A stretch of DNA of 64,000 bases. Source: Effrenium voratum (taxonomy: Eukaryota; Sar; Dinophyceae; Suessiales; Symbiodiniaceae). The position numbers and the translations under genes were made by a program. The DNA is taken from contig CAUJNA010000864.1 in NCBI GenBank assembly GCA_963377175.1, positions 1-64,000 on the forward strand, given 5' to 3'. Position 1 is the stretch's first letter; every line of letters begins with the position of its first letter. Positions 1 through 10,025 of this stretch are shown one piece after another. Under the pieces are notes generated by a model, which made no database searches, had not been told where the DNA came from, and saw nothing but the letters and a program-made list of their open reading frames with translations.

Positions 1-1550
1 TTTGGTGACTTGTTTGACTTGATTTGCATTTCCCGTGCGGGTCGGGAGTTTTGGCACAAGTTTTGACACAGCCCTGTGTGTGTCAAGGGGCTCCGTTTCT
101 GGTATGTTTTGGAGACTGTAAAGGGGCTACGTTTCCGTTACGCTTTGGTAGTTTCCAAAACTGGCCGTGGCGAAACTTGTGTCAAACTAAAATGTGTCAC
201 TGAAGCTTTGACACGAGCGACAAATGTGCGTATTTTGGGATTGTTTCGGGATTGTGGGCCGCACGTGCGATCATGCCTGCGATTAGCGATTAGTGAGATG
301 CAAAGGGAACGTGCTTGCCCCACATGGCACAAGCCCCAATACATGTGTGGGACCTGCTTTAATCGGTCCCCTCCTCAAACAGTACCAGCACCTCTTTAGT
401 CGGAAATTGGGGGCTTTGCTGGATGTTGTATTGCCAATATCAAATTCAGTTTTGCCAAAACTTAATCGTAGATTCAAGTCGTTAATTTAGTATTACTACG
501 ACTTGCTCAATACTGCCAAGGCTTAATCTTATACTCCCAGTATTTAATTTAGTATTGCCAAGGCTTAATCTTAGATTCGCAGTACCTAATTTAGTATTGC
601 CAAGACTTAATCTTAAATTTCCTGTACTTCATTTAGCACTGGCAACGTGTCTTTATTGCCTAGATCTCAGGCCTTTAGCCTCTAAGCTGGGAAGAGCTTA
701 CGTAGGTGAGCCAGGCTAGGGCTTTGATCTGGAAGTTTCACCCACGCCAAAAAGAACTTGCCATTAAAAAGGACCACAAAGCAGTCAGATTCAAGAGGAT
801 CAGGACCTCCTGCAGCCTGCAGGCGACCCTTATGTGATGGCTTGGCATTTTGTTAATGGTGTACAAAAACAGAGATGGTTTGTTTTCTAGATTTAAGGCC
901 TTTAGCCTCGGAGCCAAAAACAACAACAAAGTGACACTAACGAGAACTCACACAAGTCGGATTGAAGATGGTCGGGGGCTCCTGTGGGCAACCCCCTGCT
1001 TGTGACTGTTTGGCCTTGTTGCTTTTTGCAATCAGGGATTTATATAAAGATTGATAGTTTTGGAACCACGTGCGAAACTGGATTTTCTAGATCTAAGGCG
1101 TCCAAGTGTTGTTTCCAAAAAATGAAATCACGTTGTTTACATGTTTTGGAGTGGGCAAAACAAATTGCCACAATAGAGAACCCCAAGCAACATAAAAACA
1201 AAGGGCCCAACATGTTTGATCGTGGCTCCTAAAGCTAACCTTCGCAGCACCACTGGAAACACTTTCACAAGAAGGGCAGCTATCATTGTCACATATTTTG
1301 CCATAACTTGAAGAGCAGAAAGGTCCAATGGTGCAGAGCCTCCCAGAACCTACTTTGCAAACTTGTTTATTTGACTGTCTGAAAATCATGCCTGTTTAAA
1401 AGAGCCCGCGAAATAGCATAAGGGGGACATATATCCACATTCTCGTGTTGGAGTGAAGGGCAAATCCAAGGCAAAACCTAGAAGCTCGGCAACACACATG
1501 TGCTATTTTGTAACCATCATCAAACATAAAACACACTTTTTCCAGACCAC
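1..1550. other. left flank without a recognisable gene
   Basis: I see no coding sequence here with the GC-rich third positions of the exons further right. Reading frames are short and overlap on both strands. Two weak near-copies of an 'aaggggct' motif lie around 85-140, and a 42-bp tandem repeat lies at 453-640 (listed separately). The last ~15 bp may already belong to the broken polyprotein that follows. Confidence 0.5.
453..640. repeat. 42-bp tandem repeat, AT-rich
   Basis: Three units start with 'tgccaag' at 514, 556 and 598, giving a period of 42 bp. Each continues with 'cttaatctta' and 'ttaatttagta'-like blocks. A more diverged copy starts at 453. No coding role is apparent. Confidence 0.8.
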
Positions 1551-1606
1551 AAGGATGCGGATAGCCAACAAAGGGTCCTTAACAGTGCTCACGAAATAGC
1601 TCAGAG

Positions 1607-2900
1607 GAATTCCTGACAACCGCCGAGCTCGAGAGGGCCGACCGAAGAATTGCAAAGTTCAGAGATCGGAATTGGGGGAAAGTGTTTACGCTGAGCGTGA
1701 TCAAACCTCCCAAAGTCGACACCTACGAGCGGAGCACGAAAGCCGACTAATAGAGGAACTGGGACCTTGGGTTGGTCTACCAGAAGGAGCTGCGCATGTC
1801 AATGAAGAACCTGGCGTTTGCAATGAGGAGGGACGAACGCGCTCACCAGCACAATCTTCTACGCTGGATGATTGGCGGATCAATTCCCAACGACATCTCA
1901 GATGCATGCATCGGGGCGGTGAACTCACTTATGTGTATATCCTTCATCCTGAGGAGGTTGCAGCCATTGGTCGGAGAGAAGCATGTTTCGGATCAGTCGT
2001 ACAGAGTCTGCTTTCGACCGGACAAGTCCGAGATAAAGGACCTGTGCTGGGAGATCGAGGCAGCAAGGGACTTCTTGTGGTGTATCGATATGATCTACAA
2101 GTCCACGCTGCCCGCGATGAACATCAACTCCATCAGCCTAGCACCACATGCGGCCGACAGGGCTGCTGAGAACCAAGATCGGCGCAAGTGGGTCTATTGG
2201 CTGAAGGAAATTGAAGAAGAGGCAGTCGAGGGGCATGTGCTTGACTTCGACCAGAACGAATACTGCACCTACAACGAGGGGGAAAGGGAACTGGATAAGT
2301 ACCCCGAGGATTTCGCGGTCGGCGAGGAACCAACATGGTGGGTGATGGGCTCATCGAAAGCCGAGCCACCGCGGAAGACAGAGCGACAGCAGAGATCGTC
2401 ATCCAGTTCTGGGCAAAGACAACAAACCTCTGACGGGTCGAACCCACAGCAGGGAGCTTCGGGTGGATGGTCGTCTACCAACGATGCCAACAAGATTGAC
2501 AACGAGATCATTGACTCCATCTTCCGGATGAACTCTGGCGGTGATGATGACAGAGGTGTCACACTGGGTGGCGCAACAGTCAGCGTGAAGTTTAACATCG
2601 ACGCCAACACCGGTTATCCAATCACACAGACCGTGTTCGGGCCACGTCTCGTCGAGGGGAAGATCGCGACATATTGGGAATGCATGCTGAGGAATCTGAC
2701 GTCATCGCTGGTACACCTCGAAGAGAAGACTAGTGCTGAAAAGATCATCCTCTCCTAGGTTAACAAGAGCAACACTGCATGGCTTCAGCTATATGCGTTC
2801 TTCTGTGCTCAGACAGGATGCTTGATCACAGGGCGCCTTCCGGGTGCCAAAGCCATCAACGCGTTGATACAGGCTGGAAAGAACCCTGACAACGCGCCTG
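1607..2900 (+). CDS. polyprotein segment A, N-terminal, function not recognised
   Basis: Frame 2. It starts in EFLTTAELERADRRIAKF, an amphipathic charged stretch, then meets adjacent TAA and TAG codons at 1748-1753. The longest uninterrupted part runs from 1754 to the TAG at 2756, and the same frame stays protein-like past it (VNKSNTAWLQLYAFF). Around 2380-2470 lies a low-complexity Ser/Gln/Gly linker, followed by an acidic region and a compact stretch near 2575-2650. I recognise no family. No ATG is convincing as the true start; the first in-frame ATG after the double stop is at 1796. Segment A runs into segment B through a one-base frameshift at 2897-2904. Confidence 0.5.
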
Positions 2901-2901
2901 C

Positions 2902-3738
2902 ACGGTCAAGAGCTTCCTGGTTCTGGATTGGCCGCTGAGGGCCGTCAATTCGAAAGGGGGCACGAAGACTTTCCAAATGATGGTCAACGAGCAGGGGTGG
3001 ACGAGCATCGAGGAGAGATCGTATTACGGATCGAGCGAGCCGGCCTCATCGACTCCGGATACGGTGAACATCATCTCCCGATTGCAAAAGCTGGAAAAGC
3101 TCATCGGTGAACGACGGAGGCGCGATATGGATGCTTCACCTGTGTCGGTGCACATCTGGATGTCGCTCTACGACTGGATGTGCATGAGGGGTTGCGGGTG
3201 GCAGGTGACCACCAGGCCCATCATTGACTCCCTATCGAAGGCGATATCGGACCTCGTCAACGTGTGCAAGGGCATGGTCGTTGTGTGTGTGAACCGCGAT
3301 GTAGCTTTCCATGGTGGAAGTGGGGATTTGGGTACGATTGCCAACAAGGTGAGCGAGATCTGCAAGTCGGCAGGTGCGTTGGTGACCGAGAATGACCGCA
3401 TGTGGCGCGTCGCTCATGCGCTTGCGGCCAAGAACTACAAGATCCCCGGGAGCTCGAATCTGCAATACTACCTCCTGAAGCGGTTGTTGGAGGAGAAGTC
3501 CATAGACGCGCTTGCACCGAGCCTGTTGTTCGTCAACGAGCTGGAGGAGATTTGCATCAATGAGCCTGACCCTCAATTCAATATTCCCAAGAACATGGAG
3601 GAATCGAAGGTGAGATTTGAGTACAAGCCGACCTTCACCGCTCAATCAAGAAGGAAGCAAGAGCGCCAGAACGAAGGTTACAGTGGACAAGATGCATTTG
3701 GGAGCGTTGATGCCAACGATCTGAGTCTTCGATGGTAA
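2902..3738 (+). CDS. polyprotein segment B, function not recognised
   Basis: Frame 1, continuous with segment A after a one-base shift (TVKSFLVLDWPLRAV is in the new frame). About 280 residues: a coiled-coil-like piece near 3070-3125 (SRLQKLEKLIGERRRR), then a globular region with MVVVCVNRDVAF near 3270 and a helical stretch near 3470-3560. It stops at TAA 3736-3738, but the same frame continues straight into a CxxC motif in segment C. No family could be named. Confidence 0.5.
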   Translation, partial: TVKSFLVLDWPLRAVNSKGGTKTFQMMVNEQGWTSIEERSYYGSSEPASSTPDTVNIISRLQKLEKLIGERRRRDMDASPVSVHIWMSLYDWMCMRGCGWQVTTRPIIDSLSKAISDLVNVCKGMVVVCVNRDVAFHGGSGDLGTIANKVSEICKSAGALVTENDRMWRVAHALAAKNYKIPGSSNLQYYLLKRLLEEKSIDALAPSLLFVNELEEICINEPDPQFNIPKNMEESKVRFEYKPTFTAQSRRKQERQNEGYSGQDAFGSVDANDLSLRW

Positions 3739-5331
3739 ACGGTCTCTGAGCTCAACGACTTTATCTGCGAACTGTGCAAGAACGAGATGCAGAGGAACAA
3801 GTCGAAGGTGCTCGGGTCCGATACAACCTTCAACCCAACTGTGTGCGTGAACTGCTGCAGGAACTGGAATGCAAGCACGAACGGTGTCGCGAGGTCAACA
3901 AACGGGAGAAAACTCTACACACGACTTTTCGCGGAATGCAAGGTCGCGATCCCGGGCCTCCAACATCTCATGGTGGACGTCAACAATGTTCAGGCCATGA
4001 CCACGATCATACGGGAACTTGCATATTCCAAATTGAAGAAGGAGCTGTCCCACGTGGGCTTCGTCATCATGACGGTGGATCAGGCGGCGCAGTTTTACGG
4101 TCACGGACACGGGAAGCAATTGTGCGCGACCAGAGATGTGGTCATGTGCAGGAATTCCGAAGGGATTGAGGAGAAGACCTCCATCTACGTGATTGACAAA
4201 GATCTTGGCAACGTGGCCTACTCGTCATGGAGCAAGAGCGTGCTTGATCAGGGGACGATGTATGACCTCCTGGGACAAACTACCAATGAAGAGTCTTTGG
4301 GGGACGTCGTGGAGATGGTGTTGGGATTCTTCGAAGTGATGTCATATTTCCAACATGAACTTCCATTGTGGAGAGGCGTATGGAAGATCAAGAGGGAGTT
4401 CGAGCAGTCCATCGTGCGGCACCTCGCGGGAAACGTGAGCAACACGACGGGACAAAACCGGAAGCGGAACAAGCCTTCTGCTCAGCTCGGGACACCCACA
4501 AAAAAGGTGTTGGACATTATGAACACGATCAAGCCCAAGCATCCGTACTCCCTGGTAATCGAGCAGGCCAACCAAGGGTCCAAGAGGAAGGCATCAGAGG
4601 GTGGAGGCGATGATCGCGGCCCGGAGCCCGATCAGAGTCGAAGCTCTCAGCCCAAAGAAGAGAAGGAGGAGAAGAAGCAGCGCGTGATCGATGGGCGAAA
4701 AGCTGCACTCAAGTTCCTTGACTCAATGGAGAAGTGCATGGAAGACAAGGGGATTTGTGCGAAGTGCGCGAATTCAGCCCACGACGGCGACTGCAAGAAG
4801 GTTGAAGAGGCTGCTGGAAACGAGAAGGCGATGAGGAAGATTCCTGAACTTCTCAGCAGCGATCATGTGTCCTCGGATGAAGAAATGGGGGATGCGGAGG
4901 AACCATCGTCATCGACATCCAGGGAACGCAGGACAGGAGAGCAAAAGGGGAAAGAAATGATAGAGATGTATAGCTATACCATCAATCTGGTGGAAATGGC
5001 TGACACGGCTGAAGGAGGCGAACTGCAATGCGGAGGCGTGGACCTTACCTTCAACCCGTGCGGGGATCACAGGACGTTCAAGACAACATTGGAGCGAGGA
5101 TGTGATACCATTCCATGCTACATCCCAAGGTTTGGTGACGTGAGCAGCGTCGACATGCCATGGGCGCACACTTCGATGACGGATCCCAAATTCTTCCCCA
5201 AGGGCGCCATCTTAGAGCAGATCGATGTGCAACAGCTTGGAAAGAGCATCAACTTCTGCATTTATCCCTTCGATGACGTTCCATTTTGCAAGATTGGTGA
5301 TGAGCATTCTGTGTTCGGGTCGAGAGACTAA
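3739..5331 (+). CDS. polyprotein segment C: zinc-ribbon-like start and charged linker
   Basis: Frame 1, about 530 residues. It opens with FICELCKNE (cysteines coded at 3766 and 3775) followed by VCVNCCRNW near 3840, a spacing that fits a zinc-binding ribbon. These cysteines lie partly upstream of the first ATG (3787), so an ATG start would cut the motif. The middle (3900-4400) looks globular but is not recognised. The region 4440-4950 is highly charged and Ser/Glu/Lys-rich and includes a second small motif, GICAKCANS, near 4755. The tail (4975-5325) resembles another folded module with conserved-looking Cys and Pro. The frame ends at TAA 5329-5331, directly before the Tpt1/KptA domain. Confidence 0.5.
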   Translation, partial: TVSELNDFICELCKNEMQRNKSKVLGSDTTFNPTVCVNCCRNWNASTNGVARSTNGRKLYTRLFAECKVAIPGLQHLMVDVNNVQAMTTIIRELAYSKLKKELSHVGFVIMTVDQAAQFYGHGHGKQLCATRDVVMCRNSEGIEEKTSIYVIDKDLGNVAYSSWSKSVLDQGTMYDLLGQTTNEESLGDVVEMVLGFFEVMSYFQHELPLWRGVWKIKREFEQSIVRHLAGNVSNTTGQNRKRNKPSAQLGTPTKKVLDIMNTIKPKHPYSLVIEQANQGSKRKASEGGGDDRGPEPDQSRSSQPKEEKEEKKQRVIDGRKAALKFLDSMEKCMEDKGICAKCANSAHDGDCKKVEEAAGNEKAMRKIPELLSSDHVSSDEEMGDAEEPSSSTSRERRTGEQKGKEMIEMYSYTINLVEMADTAEGGELQCGGVDLTFNPCGDHRTFKTTLERGCDTIPCYIPRFGDVSSVDMPWAHTSMTDPKFFPKGAILEQIDVQQLGKSINFCIYPFDDVPFCKIGDEHSVFGSRD

Positions 5332-6402
5332 GCTAATCAGCTATCTCATGATCTTTGCAGAATCCTCCGACACAAGATCGGCAATTGCCGAGGAAGTGCT
5401 TTCAAGTGTGACGAAGGTGGGTGGGTCGATATTGACGCAATACTCGACGACCGGCATTTGAACATGTTCCCACCGAAAACTTCGAGAGCAAGACGATACA
5501 TGGGCATCATGGAGGTGATCAGATGGCAGGAATCTGGATACAAGAAATCGAGGTTTCCGATCCTGGCAGCAAGGTTTCCGAGCATCATGAACCCGAATGA
5601 CGCGATGGCAGCCAGACAGGAGTTGGCCCACATGGACCACGAACAGGGTGAGATCGACGCGGTGTTCGGCAGGTGCGATGGATGGTACAGACCTTGGTGT
5701 ATTCGGGTCACAACTGGTCACAGCGACTTTGGATTCATGAGCTCATCCGCACTGGCAAATAGGTATTCCGCAAGGATGGGTGATTCTCTTGGAGGAGCAT
5801 TCCATGTGACATATGTGGAAAACCTGCCAGGCATCGTACGCTGCGGGCTGGTCCCCGGCGGAATCGGTGGCGGGAACAGATTGGCATTGCACTTCGGGGC
5901 ATTTGCTCCATGGGACAAGATGAACTTGGCGACGAAGACAACGTTGCGCAACCTGCGGGTTGGGGATCCGATCGCAATCATCCACATTCCCAGTGCGACT
6001 CTTGCACGGTATGGAGCTGGAGTTGCGTTCAACGGGACATTCATGGTCTTCGATGTTATCCCGTTCTATGAAGTCAAGTCCATTTGGATCGGCAAGAGCA
6101 ACGAAGGAAAGTGCCTGGAAATCGAGGACGTCAAGCGGGCGTACTCGAAATGCGTCGAAAATGAGATCTGTCCTTGTTTCGTTGGTTCATCCCAAGAGTC
6201 GGCCTTGATGTTCCTTCAGAACATTGCGAAGGTCATCGAGGAATCGCCGGAAACAGAGGCGGGCGCCGACAATCTACACTACGTTCGAGAGATGGTGGAT
6301 CGTGCCTGCAAGCTGTTTCGGGACGGCAAGCATGAAGAGTTGGGAGCTCTGACCAACGAGATCAGAGATGAGATCAGCAAAACCATCATCCTGAATCCTG
6401 AA
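5332..6402 (+). CDS. polyprotein segment D: Tpt1/KptA RNA 2'-phosphotransferase domain
   Basis: Frame 1, directly after TAA 5329. Landmarks of the Tpt1/KptA family appear in the right order: LSHDLCRILRHK (catalytic Arg-His pair coded at 5368-5373), GGWVDIDAIL near 5416-5445, CIRVTTGHSDF (Arg at 5704, His at 5719), FHVTYVENLPGIV at 5800 in place of the usual HGT-type motif, GLVPGG, then NRLALHFG (Arg at 5878, His at 5890), and a final IAIIHIPSA strand near 5970. The four residues of the family's Arg-His-Arg-Arg set are all present. Known members remove a 2'-phosphate from RNA and transfer it to NAD+; activity here is inference only. About 100 further residues follow the domain (to 6402), including two CxC/C pairs. 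No ATG precedes the Arg-His motif in this frame, so the domain needs the upstream frame, read-through or an unusual start. Confidence 0.75.
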
Positions 6403-6403
6403 T

Positions 6404-7480
6404 GACGCGACATGGGAAGGGCTCAGATGCCGAATTTGCCCGTCTTGCGCAACCGCAATTCCTACGTGCTTCTGCATATGCCTGGAGTGTGAGGCGCAAC
6501 TGATCTCTACTGGGAGATTCTGCGTCAACATCGACTCCGACGATGATGATGATCATAAACCCAACGTGTCCGGAGATGCCAGGCGGGCACAGGAGGAAGC
6601 GAACGACAATGCGGCAGCACAGGAAAAGAGTGGCGGAATGGAAGATGATCCCGAAGAGGATGATGATATGGGCACACAAGGGGACACATCCGGCTACGTG
6701 TCCGAAGAAGAGGACAATGATTGGGACTATCGCGACAACGACATGGCTGCGCGGGATATAATCAACTCCCAAAGGATGGCAATCTGCATGGATGAGCCGC
6801 GTGAGGCTCAATACATGGCAGGGTTCATTGCGCTACAAATGTCAAGGTTGTGGGCGATGTTCGAGGCTGGTGAGAGAGCGATTGATGCCGCACTCGAAGG
6901 AATTCCCGCGTGTCCATACCACAAAGACTTGGGACGTTATCCCAACATCACTGAGTTTGATCGGGATGGTATCATTTTGCCATCTACTGAACATAAGATT
7001 TCTCAATCTCAGAATGTTCGGACAAGGACCTACAGGACGGTCGGGGAGCGCGCCCAATACATTCGTTATTTGGCGTACAAATGTGAGGGGCTGTACGTTT
7101 TCTACAAATTGTGGATTGCGGCAAAGATCCTCGACATCACCAAGGATGAAATGAAGCTACTGGTCAGCGAACGCAGGCATCCAGTGGGGGACATCGTTTA
7201 CAGGTGCTTCTCTCTGGCATTCAACTGCAAATACATATCTTTCGCAAGGACCGGATTAAACCTTGGTAGACATGGATACGTGGTCAACGTGAGCGCTATT
7301 ATCGCGGCCACTGACCCGGGCAAGTGCGACGGACCCCTGCTTGATCGGTGCGTCCGGAAAGGACATTGGCTTGCAGCAGAGCATCACAAGAAGTATGTCC
7401 GAGCACGAGAAGCCCAACACAATTTGGACGAGGAATTCCGTCGACGCATCACCAAGCTGGCCATCGTGGGCCGACCTATG
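6404..7480 (+). CDS. polyprotein segment E: cysteine-rich ribbon, acidic linker, unknown C-terminal domain
   Basis: Frame 2, entered by a one-base shift at 6403. It begins with a dense cysteine cluster, CRICPSCATAIPTCFCIC followed by LECEA, then a run of Asp codons and a long acidic linker (about 6535-6730). A helical globular region follows (6735-7480), containing KCEGLYVFYKLWIAAKIL and FARTGLNLGRHGYVVNV. TGA occurs at 7481-7483, but frame 1 continues from there with VMQKWINVAFTAWCG and ends at TGA 7573-7575, so a third frameshift probably lies near 7480. No family was recognised. Confidence 0.5.
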
Positions 7481-7575
7481 TGATGCAGAAGTGGATCAAC
7501 GTTGCATTTACGGCATGGTGCGGGCCGGACCCCATCCATCGCCAGCAACATATTGATTTCGCTGCGATGGGATGA

Positions 7576-8487
7576 ACTATGGAATGAAGTGATTCGTCCA
7601 ATGATCATGTTTATGTATGTATTTACATATTCCGACGGCTATGGCATTCCGGATATTCATGGATGTGCACTATTACCTCATGGATGATTTCGTTTCCTTA
7701 TATTTTCATGGTATCTGGAATGGCTATTTTGCATACATATTGCTCGCCATTTTCTTTGCCTGTTATGTACGGGTGGCTTGTGATCACGCACTGCCCTGGA
7801 TTCCTTTGGCCAACCCATTTCTATGGATGACAGCTGCGCGATGCGCAAATGCGGCAGCTGGGATATCCGATGGCTGTGTTGTGGTGCAAGGCATAATGCC
7901 TCTGCCTCCGTGTATAGAGATGTATCACGATCTGCGGATGCATGTTTCGATTAAATCGAACCCGGCTAGGTTTCACAATGAATGAACGGCGTTGCAGTAG
8001 AGAATGAAAGAATGTTCGACACAGTTTCGTAATCGGAGCCGTGGCCATTGGGACTTGTTGTGATGTTTGGACCGCGTGATGAACAGTGCGACCCAAATGG
8101 GGGATGTTGAAACCCTCCTGGCCCCGTGCCTAAATTGGGAAGCCGTTCTGAGGTCCATGTTCTTGTTGATTAAAGTGTTCCATTGGACGCCACATTTGGC
8201 TCAAGTTACAAGTAGGGCTCAAGGTCTTGCATGAACAGCGTTCGCCTGTGATCGATCTGTGAGTGAGAGAAAACAGGTTCAATCGCGCTGCTGATATCGG
8301 ACGTGTGTGTGGTTACTGGACATTACCCCCTTACAACAATTTGCACTGGTTTGGCTATAACGGTTTGGCCGTATACCCTTTCTACGTGATTGGGTACATT
8401 CAGCTTGAGGCTCGGTGTACAGCGTCCCACGGGACGTCACCTTGCCATCTCTTGACATTTGGGATGCACAAACATGTGCCGGGAAAG
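7576..8487. other. 3' flank of the polyprotein; no clear gene
   Basis: AT-richer sequence. A + frame at 7617-7985 carries one hydrophobic stretch (YFAYILLAIFFACYV), but its codon use is unlike host exons and nothing supports expression. At 8194-8204 there is an 11-base match (TTTGGCTCAAG) to the 3' end of the dinoflagellate spliced leader. I see nothing else. Confidence 0.4.
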
Positions 8488-9540
8488 CTTGAGACATGAG
8501 GCCTTGCTTTTTTTTGGGGGGGGGCAAATGTTTTGCAAAACCTGTGAACTTGCAATTTTGCAACAAGAGTTTTTTCAAAGACATGTTTTGGGTGGAGACT
8601 TGGGGCTGTAATAGTTTGTACTGGAGACTTGAGGCCTGGCAAATTAGGGGCCTGAGTTTTGAAGAGCGCACATTGCGCTGGATTCGTGGTGCTTGGTATT
8701 TTTTAGCAGAAATTTTGGAAACCAAACATTTTTGCTGGACACTTCAGGCCTCGCAATTTTTTTGAGCGGAGAGCAAAGATTTGTGCTGGACACTTGGGGC
8801 CTGCCAATTTTGAAGCAGGAGTTTCGGAAAAGAGGTTTTGGGCTCAAACTTGAAACTTGCCAATGTGAGAGCATGAGTTTCGGACAGCGAAGATTTGTGC
8901 CTTGAGGCCTGCCAATTTGGGAGCAGGGGTTTTGGAAGGCAAATTTTGGGATTCGGAGGCAGTGGTTGGAAGGCAATTATTTGTGCTGGAGACTTGAGGC
9001 CCGACAGTTTTTGGAACATCAGTTTTGGAAAGCAAGCGCTTGTGTTGGAGACTTGAGGCCTCGCAAATTCAGCGCATGCGTTTTGGGCAGCAAATGTGTG
9101 TGTGTGTTGGAATCGCTGGGCTTGGCGGCAATTTTGGGAGCAGGAGGTAGGGAAGGCAACCATGTTTTGGTGGCGGCAAGAGATGTTTGGAAGGCAAATC
9201 ATTTTGGTGGACACTTGAGGCCTGGCAGTTGGAGGCAGAGGTTTTGGATTTGTGCTGGAGACTTGACGCCTAGCATTTTGGGGCAGGAGTTTTGGAAACC
9301 AAAGTCGTTGTGCTGGAGATTTGGGGCTAGGTAATTTGCGGGCAGGGGTTTTGGAAAGTAAGGAGACTATAGGAGTTGTTCACAGCACTTACTTTACGTA
9401 GAGACTTGGGGCCTGCCAATTTGGAAGCAGAGGCTTTCCAGCCAGAATTTGAACTGGAGACTTTGAGCTTGGACATTATGGGGACAGGAGGTTTGGAAAG
9501 CAAAGATGCGCGCTAGAGACTTGGGCTTGGCAACTTTTTT

Positions 9541-9925
9541 GCAAAAACTCGAGGTTTTTTGCGATTTCTGCCCTGCTCGCGCAACCCTCTGCGGGGATCG
9601 GCGTGGTCGAGGTGCAAAAACTCGAGGTTTTTTGCGATTTCTGCGGTGCTTGCGCAACCCTCTGCGGGGATCGGCGTGGTCGAGGTGCAAAAACTCGAGG
9701 TTTTTTGCGATTTCTGCCCTGCTCGCGCAACCCTCTGCGGGGATCGGCGTGGTCGAGGTGCAAAAACGAGGTTTTTTTGCGATTTCTGCCCTGCTCGCGC
9801 AACCCTCTGCGGGGATCGGCGTGGTCGAGATGCAAAAACTCGAGGTTTTTTGCGATTTCTACGGTGCTCGCGCAACCCTCTGCGGGAATCGGCGTGGTCG
9901 AGGTGCAAAAACCCGAGGTTTTTGC
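9541..9925. repeat. 73-bp tandem repeat, about six copies, palindrome at each unit joint
   Basis: Units begin at 9548, 9621, 9694, about 9767, 9839 and 9912; the first two intervals are exactly 73 bp. The unit runs 'ctcgaggttttttgcgattt', 'ctgccctgctcgcgcaaccc' and so on, ending in 'gtggtcgaggtgcaaaaa'. The joint 'gcaaaaactcgaggtttttt' is nearly self-complementary around CTCGAG. Copies are much more alike than the surrounding ~60-bp repeats, so this array is younger. Confidence 0.9.
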
Positions 9926-9944
9926 GACTTTTGTTGTTCGAACT

Positions 9945-10025
9945 GGTCCTCGGGAGTTGTCTCGTGGTTCGCGCGCCTGCTCCCGGAACCGGCGGGTCGC
10001 GGGTTCGATTCCTCCCTGGTCCGCG
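9945..10025 (+). other. tRNA-like promoter relic (B box)
   Basis: GGTTCGATTCC at 10002-10012 matches the internal B box/T-loop consensus of tRNA genes. About 40 bp upstream, TGTCTCGTGGTTCG resembles a degenerate A box. CCTGC and GCGGG (9976-9995) could pair as an anticodon-like stem, but the loop would be 11 nt, and no matching acceptor stem is seen. It is better read as a tRNA pseudogene or SINE head than as a working tRNA. Confidence 0.35.

Larger units (their letters stand above)
1607..7575 (+). pseudogene. broken, intronless polyprotein with a Tpt1/KptA domain (mobile or virus-like element)
   Basis: One protein of about 1990 codons can be followed across six segments: frame 2 (1607-2900), frame 1 (2902-6402), frame 2 (6404-7480) and frame 1 (to the TGA at 7573). 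Interruptions are TAA-TAG at 1748-1753, TAG at 2756, TAA at 3736, TAA at 5329, and frameshifts near 2900, 6403 and 7480. Between breaks the sequence is protein-like: charged linkers, several CxxC clusters and, at 5341-6100, a Tpt1/KptA fold. There is no sign of introns, although host genes in this window are split into 31-82 bp exons, and third positions are less GC-biased than in host exons. This suggests a retroposed or foreign element. The 5' end is unclear: frame 3 at about 1539-1606 (ending in HEIAQR) may be a further frameshifted part. No reverse transcriptase, integrase, terminal repeats or LTRs were recognised. An intact element with recoded stops is a less likely alternative. Confidence 0.7.

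Noticed and set aside
1607..7575. LTR retrotransposon or LINE
   Set aside because: I could not find a reverse transcriptase active-site motif, RNase H, integrase motifs, long terminal repeats or a poly(A) tail, so no such class was assigned.
7617..7985. 122-codon + frame with one hydrophobic stretch downstream of the polyprotein
   Set aside because: A single membrane-like segment, AT-rich codons and no family resemblance; kept only as a remark.
9945..10025. Functional tRNA gene
   Set aside because: The T-loop is good, but the acceptor stem is missing and the anticodon loop would be 11 nt; more likely a relic.
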